DNA of 64,000 bases from Streptomyces sp. NBC_00663 (GCF_036226885.1 NZ_CP109027.1:4402001-4466000); one strand, 5' to 3'. Counted from the first letter of the stretch, positions 17,039 to 25,129 are shown. Notes: generated by a model not told the origin, from the sequence alone. A program made the numbers and translations.

Positions 17039-18427
17039 GTGGATCATCTCTTCGCCGTTGCCGGCCGGTCGGCAACACCGATCTCACCGACCGGTCTGGC
17101 TGCGGAAGGGCTCCTCGAACGGCAGCATTTGCAGGAGTGGGTGATCGACAACCCGCAAGTCCTGGGTCAGTCGGTACTGGTGATCACCGCTGAGTTCGAC
17201 CGGTGGGCCGACACCGACGGGGTGCCTGCACGGGATCGGCTGGACGTCCTTGGGCTGGATGCCACCGGGCGCCTGGTGGTGGTCGAGCTGAAGCGGGGCA
17301 CAGCAGATCGGGACGTTCATCTCCAGGCGATCACCTACGCTGCGCTGGTGTCCCGGTTCGACCTGGACACTTTGGCGCAGGTGCACCGCGACTTCCTGGC
17401 CGGCAGGGGTCAGGCCGTCGAACTCGACGCGTGCAGGCAGCGCCTCCTCGACCATGTGGACGGAGACTGGAGTCCGGAACTGCTCCAGCGCCCCCGCCAG
17501 GTGATCATCGCCGCCGACTTCCCCAAGCAGGTGACCCACACCATGGTGTGGCTGTCGGAGATGAACCTCGTCCAAGTGGGCCTGTGGAAGGTGGAAGGCC
17601 ACCTCGTCGTCGGCTTAACCAAGGTCTATCCGACACCGGAGGTTGAGGAGTTCACCCTCGCTCCGGCCCGTGTCGAAGCCAAGGCCGCAGCCCGCAAACT
17701 GGAGGAACGTTCCCGGGCCCGCAACGCCGCTCACGTCCTCGTCGCCGCCGGCCTGTTGCCGGACGGGACCAAGCTGCGGCTGGCGCCGAGGCACGGCGCT
17801 CCGCAATCCATCCGCGAGGCCATCCTTGCCTGGGTGGGTGAGGATGACGAGCGCGCAACGGCCATCTGGAACAACAACACGGCCAAACCACTTACCTGGG
17901 GCGGCGACGGCATGCCGTACACGCCTACCGGACTGGCTAACCACATCTTCAAGAACGTGACCAGCCGGACACCTGACGGGATACAGGGGACGACCTGGTG
18001 GGACGTCGACACCAACGATGTCCCGAACACGGTCGATCCCGATGAATGGGCGGCGTTGGCCGGAGCCAGCCTCGCGGACCTGGCCAAGCAGCTCAACCGC
18101 GCCCGCAAGGACTGGACGAGCCTCCACACCCTGCTGAGTGCCATCCCGTCCGGGCGATGGACGACCTACGGCAACGTGGCGTCCGTCATCGGCAGCCACG
18201 CAGTTCCCGTCGGCACCCATCTGGCCACCTGCGGTCAGTGCCCCAACGCGTGGCGGGTCCTCACCATGTCCGGTCGCATTAGTGCAGGCTTCCGGTGGAC
18301 CGATCCGACCCGCACGGATGCACCCGCGGATGTCCTGGCAAGCGAGGGTGTCCGATTCTCCTGTGGAGCTGCCGTTCCGGAAGCCCGCCTGTCGCTGGAG
18401 GCACTCCGGAATCTGATCGACGGCTAA
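17039..18427 (+). CDS. NucS-like nuclease / RAMA-like / alkyltransferase-like fusion protein
   Basis: This 462-residue protein has three recognisable parts. Residues 25-105 form a PD-(D/E)XK nuclease core of the NucS/DUF91 type: E33 in QEWVIDNP, D69 in RDRLDVL, VVVELKRG with E83 and K85, and Q96/Y100. Residues about 235-330 (VAAGLLPDGTKLRL, GMPYTPTGLANHI, IQGTTWW) resemble RAMA domains of modification-dependent systems. Residues 369-420 (SGRWTTYGNVASVIG...NAWRVL) resemble the DNA-binding domain of O6-alkylguanine transferases. The catalytic Cys position of the PCHR motif appears to be Ala, so it is alkyltransferase-like and not an active transferase. It probably recognises altered DNA bases and cuts. 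Confidence 0.75.
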   Translation: MDHLFAVAGRSATPISPTGLAAEGLLERQHLQEWVIDNPQVLGQSVLVITAEFDRWADTDGVPARDRLDVLGLDATGRLVVVELKRGTADRDVHLQAITYAALVSRFDLDTLAQVHRDFLAGRGQAVELDACRQRLLDHVDGDWSPELLQRPRQVIIAADFPKQVTHTMVWLSEMNLVQVGLWKVEGHLVVGLTKVYPTPEVEEFTLAPARVEAKAAARKLEERSRARNAAHVLVAAGLLPDGTKLRLAPRHGAPQSIREAILAWVGEDDERATAIWNNNTAKPLTWGGDGMPYTPTGLANHIFKNVTSRTPDGIQGTTWWDVDTNDVPNTVDPDEWAALAGASLADLAKQLNRARKDWTSLHTLLSAIPSGRWTTYGNVASVIGSHAVPVGTHLATCGQCPNAWRVLTMSGRISAGFRWTDPTRTDAPADVLASEGVRFSCGAAVPEARLSLEALRNLIDG

Positions 18428-18510
18428 CTGCGGTTCCTTCGAACACAGCCTGGGGAAGAACCGTGAACCGACTGGCTACGCCAGACGAAGGCTACTGATA
18501 CGAGGGGGAC

Positions 18511-19071
18511 ATGAACCAGTTCGAACTACGCCGTGTGGAAGAGCAGCTCCGCGAAGCGCTGCAAGACACCGCCCTAAGTTGGGTGCTCGACGATGTCGAC
18601 GCGGCAATCGCCGCGGGAGTGCCGGAGGAGAAGATCCTCCGCCGACGCCAGCAGCGCCGCGGCGATAACCTCCCCGCCACGAGTCCGGCTGCAGCAGCGG
18701 CTCGATACGAGGTCGTGGACCGCAGCATGCTTGGCCTCGGAGAGTACGAGTCTTCACGCAAGGGAGGGACCCTGGTCATCGCCACGCGAGCCATGACAGA
18801 GGAAGAACGTGTGCAGCTCCTCCTTGATGCGGTAAAGCGCGTGCTCGTCGACCTGCCTGAAATGGAACTGGAGGTGCTGAAGACGCTCCGGTCTGAGCCC
18901 GAAGGCGACGCTGGCAGCCGGAGCATGGCTGAGGGGGTCGTGTTCGAACCAGACGAAAGCGCTCGAACGCGCCGTAGCCGAACTGAGTTCCGGGGAGATC
19001 GGGTGCCGGCTGAGCGACGTACACGCGTCAGCCAGCTGCTGGCCGAAGTGACGAGGGAGGTAGTCAGTTGA
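18511..19071 (+). CDS. Hypothetical protein, first gene of a two-gene unit
   Basis: A 186-residue protein without a recognised domain. Residues 1-60 are helical and charged (RRVEEQLREALQ, KILRRRQQRRG). A central segment (MLGLGEYESSRKGGTLVIATRAMTEEERVQLLLDAV) may form a small folded domain, and the C-terminus is Arg-rich. The start is ATG at 18511 after GAGGGG. The stop overlaps the start of the nuclease-like gene at 19068 (GTTGA/TTG), so the two are probably cotranslated and may act together. Confidence 0.6.
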   Translation: MNQFELRRVEEQLREALQDTALSWVLDDVDAAIAAGVPEEKILRRRQQRRGDNLPATSPAAAAARYEVVDRSMLGLGEYESSRKGGTLVIATRAMTEEERVQLLLDAVKRVLVDLPEMELEVLKTLRSEPEGDAGSRSMAEGVVFEPDESARTRRSRTEFRGDRVPAERRTRVSQLLAEVTREVVS

Positions 19072-19748
19072 GCACGGTCAATGACCTAGTCAACGAGATC
19101 AAGAGCCTTCTGGCTGCGGGGGCGGTGTCGTACGACTCCGCTTCGAAGCCGTCCGACGTCTACGAGGGCTTCATCTTCTCCCTGATCGTCACCACCGCGA
19201 GTCGGCATGGTGCCACTGTCACCTACGAAGACGTCTACGGGGCGAAGGCCAGCAATCTTGTTTTCCGGACAGGGCCCGGTCACCTGTACGGCAACAGCCA
19301 GCCCTTCACCCACGCCGTGATCGAGTTCGACGGTGCCCCCGCCCTTGAAGTCCACCTCGGCGTCTATGTGACCGGCTCGTCGGGCGTCCTGCACGAGTGC
19401 GACGTGTTGGTGCTGCCAGCCGAGGAAGCCGCCCTGAGCCGAGCGCAGGGCATCGCACCACGAGGCAGTCAGAGTGTCCTCATCGTCGAGTGCAAGTACT
19501 ACGTCTCCAACCTCGGCATCGGCCTCGCACGGAACTTCGAGGGGCTGCGCGCCGACATCCGCACCCAGAACGAACTCTTCGTCGCCAACACCAGATCGTC
19601 GAGCATCGTGCGGTACCTCGATGCCCGGAAGAGAGGCTTCGAGCCCGACGTGGTACCCAACTCACCGCAGGCAGGCTATCTCCAGGCCGAGATCAGGAAG
19701 ACCTTCAAGAGCTACCTGAGCAAGCACGCCCCCTCAACGGTGATCTGA
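19068..19748 (+). CDS. Putative PD-(D/E)XK restriction endonuclease-like protein
   Basis: This 226-residue protein has the core residues of a PD-(D/E)XK nuclease: E33 in DVYEGFIFSLI, D112 in LHECDVLVL, and E141/K143 in VLIVECKYY, followed by a helix (ARNFEGLRADI). That is the order and spacing of an alpha-E, beta-D, beta-ExK fold. The TTG start overlaps the preceding gene by 4 bp. It is the last gene before attR. It is likely the nuclease half of an uncharacterised two-gene defence module; specificity and family are unknown. Confidence 0.65.
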   Translation: MSTVNDLVNEIKSLLAAGAVSYDSASKPSDVYEGFIFSLIVTTASRHGATVTYEDVYGAKASNLVFRTGPGHLYGNSQPFTHAVIEFDGAPALEVHLGVYVTGSSGVLHECDVLVLPAEEAALSRAQGIAPRGSQSVLIVECKYYVSNLGIGLARNFEGLRADIRTQNELFVANTRSSSIVRYLDARKRGFEPDVVPNSPQAGYLQAEIRKTFKSYLSKHAPSTVI

Positions 19749-19961
19749 GCCCGTCGCACGAGCGTCGCGCACACGTTTTCAGCGCATGCCGATGTGGCGG
19801 GACGGGCGGCCCCAGCGACCGTTGGCCACGATCCCCTTGGGAGCCATCTGGGAGCCGACCCGCTCCCCGAACCCCTTCGAGGCCACCCGAGACCATGACA
19901 GCCCGGTGCTCTGAACAGGGAAAACGCCATCCGCGCTGGCGAGATCACCACCCGACCCTCA

Positions 19962-20006
19962 TTCGGGACGAAGAGGTCGTGGGTTCGGATTGCGCCACCC
20001 CGGCAG
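19962..20006 (+). repeat. attR: decayed copy of the tRNA-Pro 3' end
   Basis: Positions 19962-19986 match 2275-2299 exactly. The following 20 bp carry five differences that break the T-stem, so this copy cannot be part of a tRNA. It marks the right end of the island, 213 bp after the last cargo gene. The bases between 19749 and 19961 show no gene. Confidence 0.88.
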
Positions 20007-20016
20007 GCGAGACGCC

Positions 20017-20058
20017 AATTCAGGCCCGGTGTTGAGGGATCAGTGGCGGGCCTGAGTT
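20017..20058. terminator. Second copy of the tRNA-Pro terminator (degenerate)
   Basis: The arms aattcaggcccg and cgggcctgagtt pair over 12 bp with one G-T pair. The sequence aligns along its whole length with the hairpin at 2328-2371, so the homology of the island ends reaches well past the tRNA. It lies just after the EamA stop codon and could end transcription of that gene. Confidence 0.7.
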
Positions 20059-20080
20059 GTGTTGTGGGGGCGGGGGTGGC

Positions 20081-21037
20081 TCAGGGGGTGTCGAGTGCCG
20101 GTGTTGGGGTCGGGGGTTGTTTGGGTTCTGGGGTGGTGGTGGTCAGGACTGCCAGGCAGGCGACGACCAAGGCGATGCCGGTCCAGGCGAGGGTGGGGAG
20201 GTGTTCGTTCAGGATCAGGACGGCCATTAGGGCCGCGACCGCCGGTTCCAGGAGGGACAGGGTCGTTGCGGTGCTTGCGGGGATGTGGGTCAGGCCGTGG
20301 CCGAAGAGGAGGTAGCCGAGGAACATGGGGATCAGGGCCATGTAGGTGCCTACGGCTGCGTTGGGCCAGGAGGTGAGGAGAGGGGCGCCTGTGGTGAGCA
20401 GGATCGGGAGGAGGAGGACGCCGCCTGTGCCGAATATCGTGCCCATGGCCGCCGGTGAGGATATGCCCTTGTTGATCAGGCGGTGGGCTGCCCAGGAGTA
20501 GAGGGCGTAGGTGCCGCCCGCTGTCAGGCCCAGGCATACGCCCAGCACCGTTCCGGTGGCGGATTCCGTGCCCTTGGATGGGTCCGTCGCTTTCGCCGCG
20601 CACAGGAATGCCGTTCCGGTCAGGCCCAGCGCCGCGCCTGCCGTCCAACGGGGGGTCAGGCGGTGGCCGTCCGCCATGCGTTCGATCAGGGCCGAGGCGA
20701 GTGGCGCAGAGCCGATCGACACCACCGTTCCGGTTGCTACGCCGGCCAGGTGCATGGAGCTGTAGAACGCCAAGGGGTAGGCGGCCACGGCCAGTGCGCC
20801 CAGGAGGACGACGCCGGTCTGCGCTCGCAGGTTCTGTGTCTCTCTGCGGATGCTCGGGGCCGCTATCAGGGCCTGGAGCAGTCCGCCCAGTCCCATGGCC
20901 ACCGCTCCGATCGCCAGCGGGCCCACCTCCGGCGCGAACGTCGCCGCCGTGCCCGTCGTGCCCCACAGCAGCGATGCCAGCAAGACGCACACCGTGCCGG
21001 TGAGGTGGTTGGTGATGTGGCTGCCGGGGCGGCTCAC
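20081..21037 (-). CDS. EamA/DMT-family transporter
   Basis: This 318-residue membrane protein has about ten hydrophobic helices in two repeats. The segments TVCVLLASLLWGTTGTAA near the N-terminus and TYALYSWAAHRLINKGISS and AALMAVLILNEHLPTLAWTGIALV near the C-terminus are characteristic of the drug/metabolite transporter superfamily. It probably exports a small metabolite or toxic compound. The GTG start overlaps the stop of the upstream TetR gene (GTGA), so the two form one operon controlled by the operator at 21663. Confidence 0.9.
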   Translation of the reverse strand: MSRPGSHITNHLTGTVCVLLASLLWGTTGTAATFAPEVGPLAIGAVAMGLGGLLQALIAAPSIRRETQNLRAQTGVVLLGALAVAAYPLAFYSSMHLAGVATGTVVSIGSAPLASALIERMADGHRLTPRWTAGAALGLTGTAFLCAAKATDPSKGTESATGTVLGVCLGLTAGGTYALYSWAAHRLINKGISSPAAMGTIFGTGGVLLLPILLTTGAPLLTSWPNAAVGTYMALIPMFLGYLLFGHGLTHIPASTATTLSLLEPAVAALMAVLILNEHLPTLAWTGIALVVACLAVLTTTTPEPKQPPTPTPALDTP

Positions 21038-21657
21038 AGGCGGTCCAGGATGTCCGCGGCCATCTTGCGCGCGTGCTGGAGACGGGTGTCGGCGCCTTCC
21101 AGCCCTGCCCTCGCCATCGCGCCCTCCAGCAGGAACGACAGGTGTTCCGCCGTCGCGCGGGTCTGTTCCGCCGGGTGGTCGGGGAGCAGTTCCGTCAGGT
21201 GGCCGGCCAGCAGCGCTTCGACCTCCTCCTTGTGGCGCCGCACCACCGCCCGGCCCTCGTCACCCGCGGGCAGCTCCGCCGCGGCGTTCAGCAGGCCACA
21301 GCCCCTGAAGCCGTGCTCGTAGGCGAAGTTGGCGTGGTCTGCGTACGCGTCGAAGACGGCCAGTACGCCGCCCCGCGCGTCCGGGGCTGCCGCCAGCCGA
21401 CGGGCGTAGAGGTCCAGCCACTCCTCGTGCCGTGCGTCGAGGTAGGCCCTGACCAGGTCGGCCTTGGAGGAGAAGTTGTTGTAGAGGCTCATCTTCGCCA
21501 CGCCCGCCTCGGCGGTGATCGTGTCGATGCCCGTCGCCGACACCCCGTCCGCGTAGAAGCGTCGCGCGGCTGCCGCCAGCAGCCGTTCCCGTGCGGCGCC
21601 CCGGCGTCCGCGGGGCTTCGGGGCGGCGGCCTCGGGGTCGGTCATGACAGCCTCCAA
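21034..21657 (-). CDS. TetR-family transcriptional regulator
   Basis: This 207-residue protein has an N-terminal TetR helix-turn-helix: AARERLLAAAARRFYADGVSATGIDTI then AEAGVAKMSLYNNFSSKADLVRAYL (residues about 22-70). The rest is a ligand-binding helical domain. It is the first gene of the operon with the EamA exporter. An 11-bp inverted repeat begins six bases before its ATG, so it should repress itself and the exporter until a ligand binds. Confidence 0.93.
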   Translation of the reverse strand: MEAVMTDPEAAAPKPRGRRGAARERLLAAAARRFYADGVSATGIDTITAEAGVAKMSLYNNFSSKADLVRAYLDARHEEWLDLYARRLAAAPDARGGVLAVFDAYADHANFAYEHGFRGCGLLNAAAELPAGDEGRAVVRRHKEEVEALLAGHLTELLPDHPAEQTRATAEHLSFLLEGAMARAGLEGADTRLQHARKMAADILDRL

Positions 21658-21662
21658 ATAAT

Positions 21663-21690
21663 TAATTAGGTAGGTCAGTCTACCTAATTA
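21663..21690. promoter_or_regulatory. TetR operator
   Basis: A perfect inverted repeat of taattaggtag and ctacctaatta separated by six bases. It is an AT-rich island in GC-rich DNA immediately upstream of the tetR start, as expected for its own operator. Confidence 0.85.
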
Positions 21691-21813
21691 GCGGCCCGGT
21701 GCTGTCCCGGTCGGCCGCTCAGAAACTCCCTGTACGTTCGGCAGCGTCGGCCGGGCCCAAGACCGGCCCCCAAGACCGGCCCCCAAGACCGGCCTCCGAG
21801 AAGCGGAAACGCC

Positions 21814-22842
21814 ATGAGCGAACCCCAGGCAAGCGGGCGCTGCTGTATGCCCTCGACCAGAAGGTCGGCGCAGGACGCGGTACGGGTGCAGCCCCCGCCT
21901 CGCACCGAGCCGCTGGGCCCGGTGGACCTGGTGGACCTGGTGGACCCGGTGGACCCGGTAGACCCGGTGGACGCCGGCGTCCTACTGCCCGGCGGTGAGT
22001 TCCTCATGGGGGCCGAGGACGCCGACGGGGTCGCAGGGGACGGGGAGGGGCCGATTCGGAGGGTGCGGGTCGCGCCGTTTCGGATCGATGCGCACGCCGT
22101 CAGCAATGAGCGGTTCGCCGCCTTCGTCGCCGACACCGCGTACCGCACCGACGCCGAGCGCCTCGGGTGGTCGTACGTCTTCGCCGGGTTTCTTCCTGCC
22201 GCGTTGCGGCGCGGGGCGGCTCGCCCTGAGGCGACCCCTTGGTGGTGTGCCGTGGGTGGGGCCAGTTGGCGGGAGCCCGAGGGGGCCGGCAGTGGGGTGA
22301 AGGGGCGGGAGGACCACCCCGTGGTCCATGTGTCCTGGTACGACGCCGCCGCCTACGCCTCCTGGGCCGGGAAGCGGCTGCCCACCGAGGCCGAGTGGGA
22401 GTACGCGGCCCGGGGCGGGCTGGAGCAGCGGCGTTATCCGTGGGGGGACGAGCTCGATCCAGAGGGTGAAGACCCGTACCGGTGCAATATCTGGCGCGGG
22501 GTCTTCCCGACCAGGAACACCGCCGCCGACGGGTATCGGGGCACCGCGCCCGTCGACGCCTTCGCGCCCAACGGGTTCGGGCTGTACAACATGTCCGGCA
22601 ATGTGTGGGAGTGGTGCGCCGACTGGTGGGGCGTCGAGCACGGACACGCTCCCGGGAACGGGCGGCGGCCGTCGGTCGATCCGCCAGGGCCTCCCGACGG
22701 CACCCGCAAAGTCATCCGCGGCGGCTCCCACCTGTGCCACGCCTCCTACTGCAACCGCTACCGCGTCGCCGCCCGCACCGCCAACACCCCGGACAGTTCC
22801 AGCGGGCACACCGGGTTCCGGTGCGTGGCGCCCGCCCATTGA
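21814..22842 (+). CDS. Formylglycine-generating enzyme (FGE/SUMF1 family)
   Basis: This 342-residue protein has the FGE-sulfatase fold: GGEFLMGAED, YDAAAYASWAGKRLPTEAEWEYAARGG, RYPWGDEL, NVWEWCADWW and RVAARTANTPDSSSGHTGFRC. The segment GGSHLCHASYCNRYR holds the two active-site cysteines (C308 and C313) that bind copper and oxidise a sulfatase Cys to formylglycine, so this is an authentic FGE and not a relative lacking the cysteines. The first 55 residues are an unusual low-complexity extension with VDL/VDP repeats. The true start could be later in the gene, for example ahead of GVLLPGGEF. No sulfatase gene is nearby. Confidence 0.9.
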   Translation: MSEPQASGRCCMPSTRRSAQDAVRVQPPPRTEPLGPVDLVDLVDPVDPVDPVDAGVLLPGGEFLMGAEDADGVAGDGEGPIRRVRVAPFRIDAHAVSNERFAAFVADTAYRTDAERLGWSYVFAGFLPAALRRGAARPEATPWWCAVGGASWREPEGAGSGVKGREDHPVVHVSWYDAAAYASWAGKRLPTEAEWEYAARGGLEQRRYPWGDELDPEGEDPYRCNIWRGVFPTRNTAADGYRGTAPVDAFAPNGFGLYNMSGNVWEWCADWWGVEHGHAPGNGRRPSVDPPGPPDGTRKVIRGGSHLCHASYCNRYRVAARTANTPDSSSGHTGFRCVAPAH

Positions 22843-23082
22843 GCCAGAGACCTACTTCGTACCTGCTCAGATGGCTGCTCGCCTACCCGCTCACCCCTTG
22901 GCCGTCAGGGCCTGGCACGCCACGTCGCGACGCCCCCGCCTGGTGGAAGCGGTGCGCGGGGCGGTCGTACGGCATCTCCGCCGTCCCCTGACGTCTCGCT
23001 GACATGATCCGGGTCCATCACGCGAGCCGTAGCCTTGGGCCGCAGGAATCGAACCGATGAGCCCGCTAAGGACGTCCATCCA

Positions 23083-23400
23083 ATGATCATCTTCGGCACC
23101 AAGGGATACCTCTACCAGCTCGCGATACTCACGCTGGTCTGCGGCGGCTGCGGCAACCCCGCCGCTCACACCCTCAGGAAGCGCGTCACGAAGTTCACGC
23201 TGTTCTTCGTGCCGCTGTTCCCGATCTCGACCAAGTACGCGGCGCAGTGCACCTTCTGCGGTACGGAAGTGAAGATCGGCAAGGAGCAGGCCGAGCAGCT
23301 CCAGGCGCAGGCGGCGGGCGCCCAGGCCGGGCAGGGGCAGGGATACGGACCGGGGCAGGGGCAGGGGTACGGGCAGCCGCAGCAGCCGTACCAGTCCTGA
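23083..23400 (+). CDS. Small zinc-ribbon protein with Gln/Gly-rich tail
   Basis: This 105-residue protein starts at ATG 23083 (MIIFGTKGYL). Two CxxC pairs, CGGCGNPAAH and CTFCGTEV, enclose a hydrophobic segment (FTLFFVPLFPISTKY), forming a zinc-ribbon seen in many Streptomyces proteins. The tail is GQGQGYGP-type low complexity. The function is unknown. The 240 bp before it (22843-23082) contain no other gene. Confidence 0.8.
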   Translation: MIIFGTKGYLYQLAILTLVCGGCGNPAAHTLRKRVTKFTLFFVPLFPISTKYAAQCTFCGTEVKIGKEQAEQLQAQAAGAQAGQGQGYGPGQGQGYGQPQQPYQS

Positions 23401-23425
23401 GGAACTCGGTGGTGCGGCGTCCGCC

Positions 23426-23460
23426 TACCGGGTAAGTTCCCTTAGGGAACTTACCCGGTA
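23426..23460. promoter_or_regulatory. 35-bp palindrome upstream of O-methyltransferase
   Basis: A 17-bp inverted repeat (taccgggtaagttccct and its complement) around a single central T. It ends 18 bp before the GTG of the methyltransferase and overlaps the likely -10 to leader region. It is too symmetric and too close to be an ordinary terminator of the zinc-ribbon gene and looks like a repressor operator. Confidence 0.7.
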
Positions 23461-23478
23461 GCGAGAAGGAGCCGCCCC

Positions 23479-24150
23479 GTGTCGCAGCAGCAGACCTGGA
23501 CCGCCGTCGACGACTACTTCAACGAGCTGCTCGTGGCGGAGGACCACGCCCTGCTCGCCGCCGTGGAGGACAGCGCGGCGGCCGGGCTCCCTGGGCATCA
23601 AGTCGCCGCCAACCAGGGCAAGTTGCTGAACCTGATCGCGCGCATCCAGGGTGCGCGTTCCGTGCTGGAGATCGGCACCCTCGGCGGGTACAGCACCATC
23701 TGGCTGGCCCGCGCCCTGCCCGAGGGCGGGCGGCTGGTGACGCTGGAGGCCGATGAGCGGTGCGCCGAGGTGGCCCGGGCCAATGTGGCGCGGGCCGGGC
23801 TCGGGGACATCGTCGACCTGCGGCTCGGCAAGGCGCTGGACACGCTGCCCGCGCTGGTGGAGGAGGGCGCGGGGCCCTTCGACCTCGTCTTCGTCGACGC
23901 CGACAAGCCCTCAAACCCGGACTATCTGCGGTGGGCGCTCAAGCTCACCCGGCCCGGCAGTGTCATCGTCGGTGACAACGTCGTCCGGGACGGTGCCGTC
24001 ACCGACCCCGACAGCGACGACCCCCGCGTCCAGGGTGTCCGCCGGTTCACCGAACTCATCGCCGAGGAGCCCCGGTTGACGGCCACGACGATTCAGACCG
24101 TCGGGTCCAAGGGGTACGACGGGTTCACGCTCGCCCTCGTCACCGGCTGA
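23479..24150 (+). CDS. SAM-dependent O-methyltransferase (class I, catechol type)
   Basis: This 223-residue protein belongs to the O-methyltransferase family 3. SAM-binding motif I is VLEIGTLGGYSTIWLARALP (about 60-80), the acidic loop is VTLEADE, and the metal-binding region is FDLVFVDADKPSNPDYL. The end carries FTLALV. It probably methylates a hydroxyl of a small molecule or catechol with Mg2+. GTG at 23479 is preceded by GAAGGAG. The last 58 bp overlap the 3' end of the convergent reductase gene. Confidence 0.92.
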   Translation: MSQQQTWTAVDDYFNELLVAEDHALLAAVEDSAAAGLPGHQVAANQGKLLNLIARIQGARSVLEIGTLGGYSTIWLARALPEGGRLVTLEADERCAEVARANVARAGLGDIVDLRLGKALDTLPALVEEGAGPFDLVFVDADKPSNPDYLRWALKLTRPGSVIVGDNVVRDGAVTDPDSDDPRVQGVRRFTELIAEEPRLTATTIQTVGSKGYDGFTLALVTG

Positions 24151-25004
24151 GCCCCGGGAGCCGAAGCGGAAGCGGGCGCGCGCGAGAGCGGGTCCTCGTG
24201 CGTGTGCTTGTGCGGATCCGTGTGCGTGTGCAGGTCCAGGCCGGCCGTGCCCGGGCGCTCCCGTCCCGGCAGCAGCCGCATGTCGTGGTCGTAGTCGCCG
24301 CCCGTGAGGGAGCGGAAAGGCACCGGGGTCTCCGTGAACAGGGCGTCCAGGCGGCGCGCGTACGCCTCGCGGGCCGGGGCGTAGCGCTCGGCGGGCATGT
24401 GGTCCGTGCCGTACACCGCGAAGGGTTCGAGCGGGGTCATGCCGGTGAACCAGAACAGGCCGTGCTGGAGCGGGTGGAGTACGTCGGTGAGGCGGCCGTG
24501 GATGCCCCGGTCCGAGAACGCCGTCTCGCGGGCGCCCAGCGTCACCGAGAGCAGGGCCCGGCGGCCGGCCAGCGCGCTGCCGCTGTCGTCGTACGGCGGC
24601 GGGACCTCCGGGCCGTAGCCGAAACCGCTGGTGAACACCCGGTCGATCCAGCCCTTCAGGATCGCCGGGGTCGAGAACCACCACATCGGGAACTGGAGGA
24701 TCAGCGCGTCCGACCAGCGGATCTTCTCCTGTTCCGCGGCGATGTCCGGGGCGAGGCGGCCGGTCAGCGTGGCCTCTTCGGAGTCGCGCATCACATGCAG
24801 GCGGCGGCCCTCCTGGGACGAGTGGTTGAGGCCGTGGTCCGGGTAGTCGTCGACGTCGACCGTCGGCTTCCACTTCATCGCGTACAGGTCGGAGAGCCGT
24901 ACCTCGTGGCCCGCGGCGCGCAGATGGTCGACCGCGAAGGTGGTCAACGCCGCGTTCAGGGAACGGGGTTCGGGGTGGGCACTGACGACGAGGATCTTCT
25001 TCAT
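24093..25004 (-). CDS. NAD(P)H-dependent quinone/flavin reductase (flavodoxin-like fold)
   Basis: This 303-residue protein starts at ATG 25004. It has the KefF/NQO1-like pattern KKILVVSAHPEPRSLNAAL, then LQFPMWWFSTPAILKGWIDRVF and a GRRALLSVTLG block, which bind FMN or FAD and NAD(P)H. The C-terminal 60 residues are an added His/Pro-rich, low-complexity tail, which overlaps the methyltransferase gene on the other strand. It is divergent from the MmyB-like regulator at 25130, a pairing often seen for regulators and the enzyme they control. Confidence 0.9.
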   Translation of the reverse strand: MKKILVVSAHPEPRSLNAALTTFAVDHLRAAGHEVRLSDLYAMKWKPTVDVDDYPDHGLNHSSQEGRRLHVMRDSEEATLTGRLAPDIAAEQEKIRWSDALILQFPMWWFSTPAILKGWIDRVFTSGFGYGPEVPPPYDDSGSALAGRRALLSVTLGARETAFSDRGIHGRLTDVLHPLQHGLFWFTGMTPLEPFAVYGTDHMPAERYAPAREAYARRLDALFTETPVPFRSLTGGDYDHDMRLLPGRERPGTAGLDLHTHTDPHKHTHEDPLSRAPASASAPGAQPVTRASVNPSYPLDPTV

Positions 25005-25129
25005 GCCGTCACGGTCTCCCGGCGGCCGGGGCGTAGCCAGAACCCTCTTCGACCGGTGGAACGCCAGTCCTGGTACTGCGAGGGCCACTCACCGCCGATG
25101 CCTCTGCGCCGCGCCCCATACTGGAGGTC

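Larger units (their letters stand above)
2275..20058. mobile_element. tRNA-Pro-integrated genomic island (defence cargo)
   Basis: The left boundary is the 3' half of tRNA-Pro (2275-2319). The right boundary is a partial, mutated copy of the same sequence (19962-20006), and each is followed by a copy of the tRNA terminator hairpin. The first gene inside is a tyrosine integrase reading towards the tRNA, the normal layout for tRNA-integrated elements. No replication, transfer or phage structural genes are visible, so this is a decayed integrative element or island and not a complete conjugative element or prophage. Nearly all cargo genes encode nucleases, ATPases or DNA-modification enzymes. Confidence 0.88.

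Noticed and set aside
19962..20006. Second tRNA-Pro gene
   Set aside because: The 5' half is absent and the T-stem is broken; it is attR.
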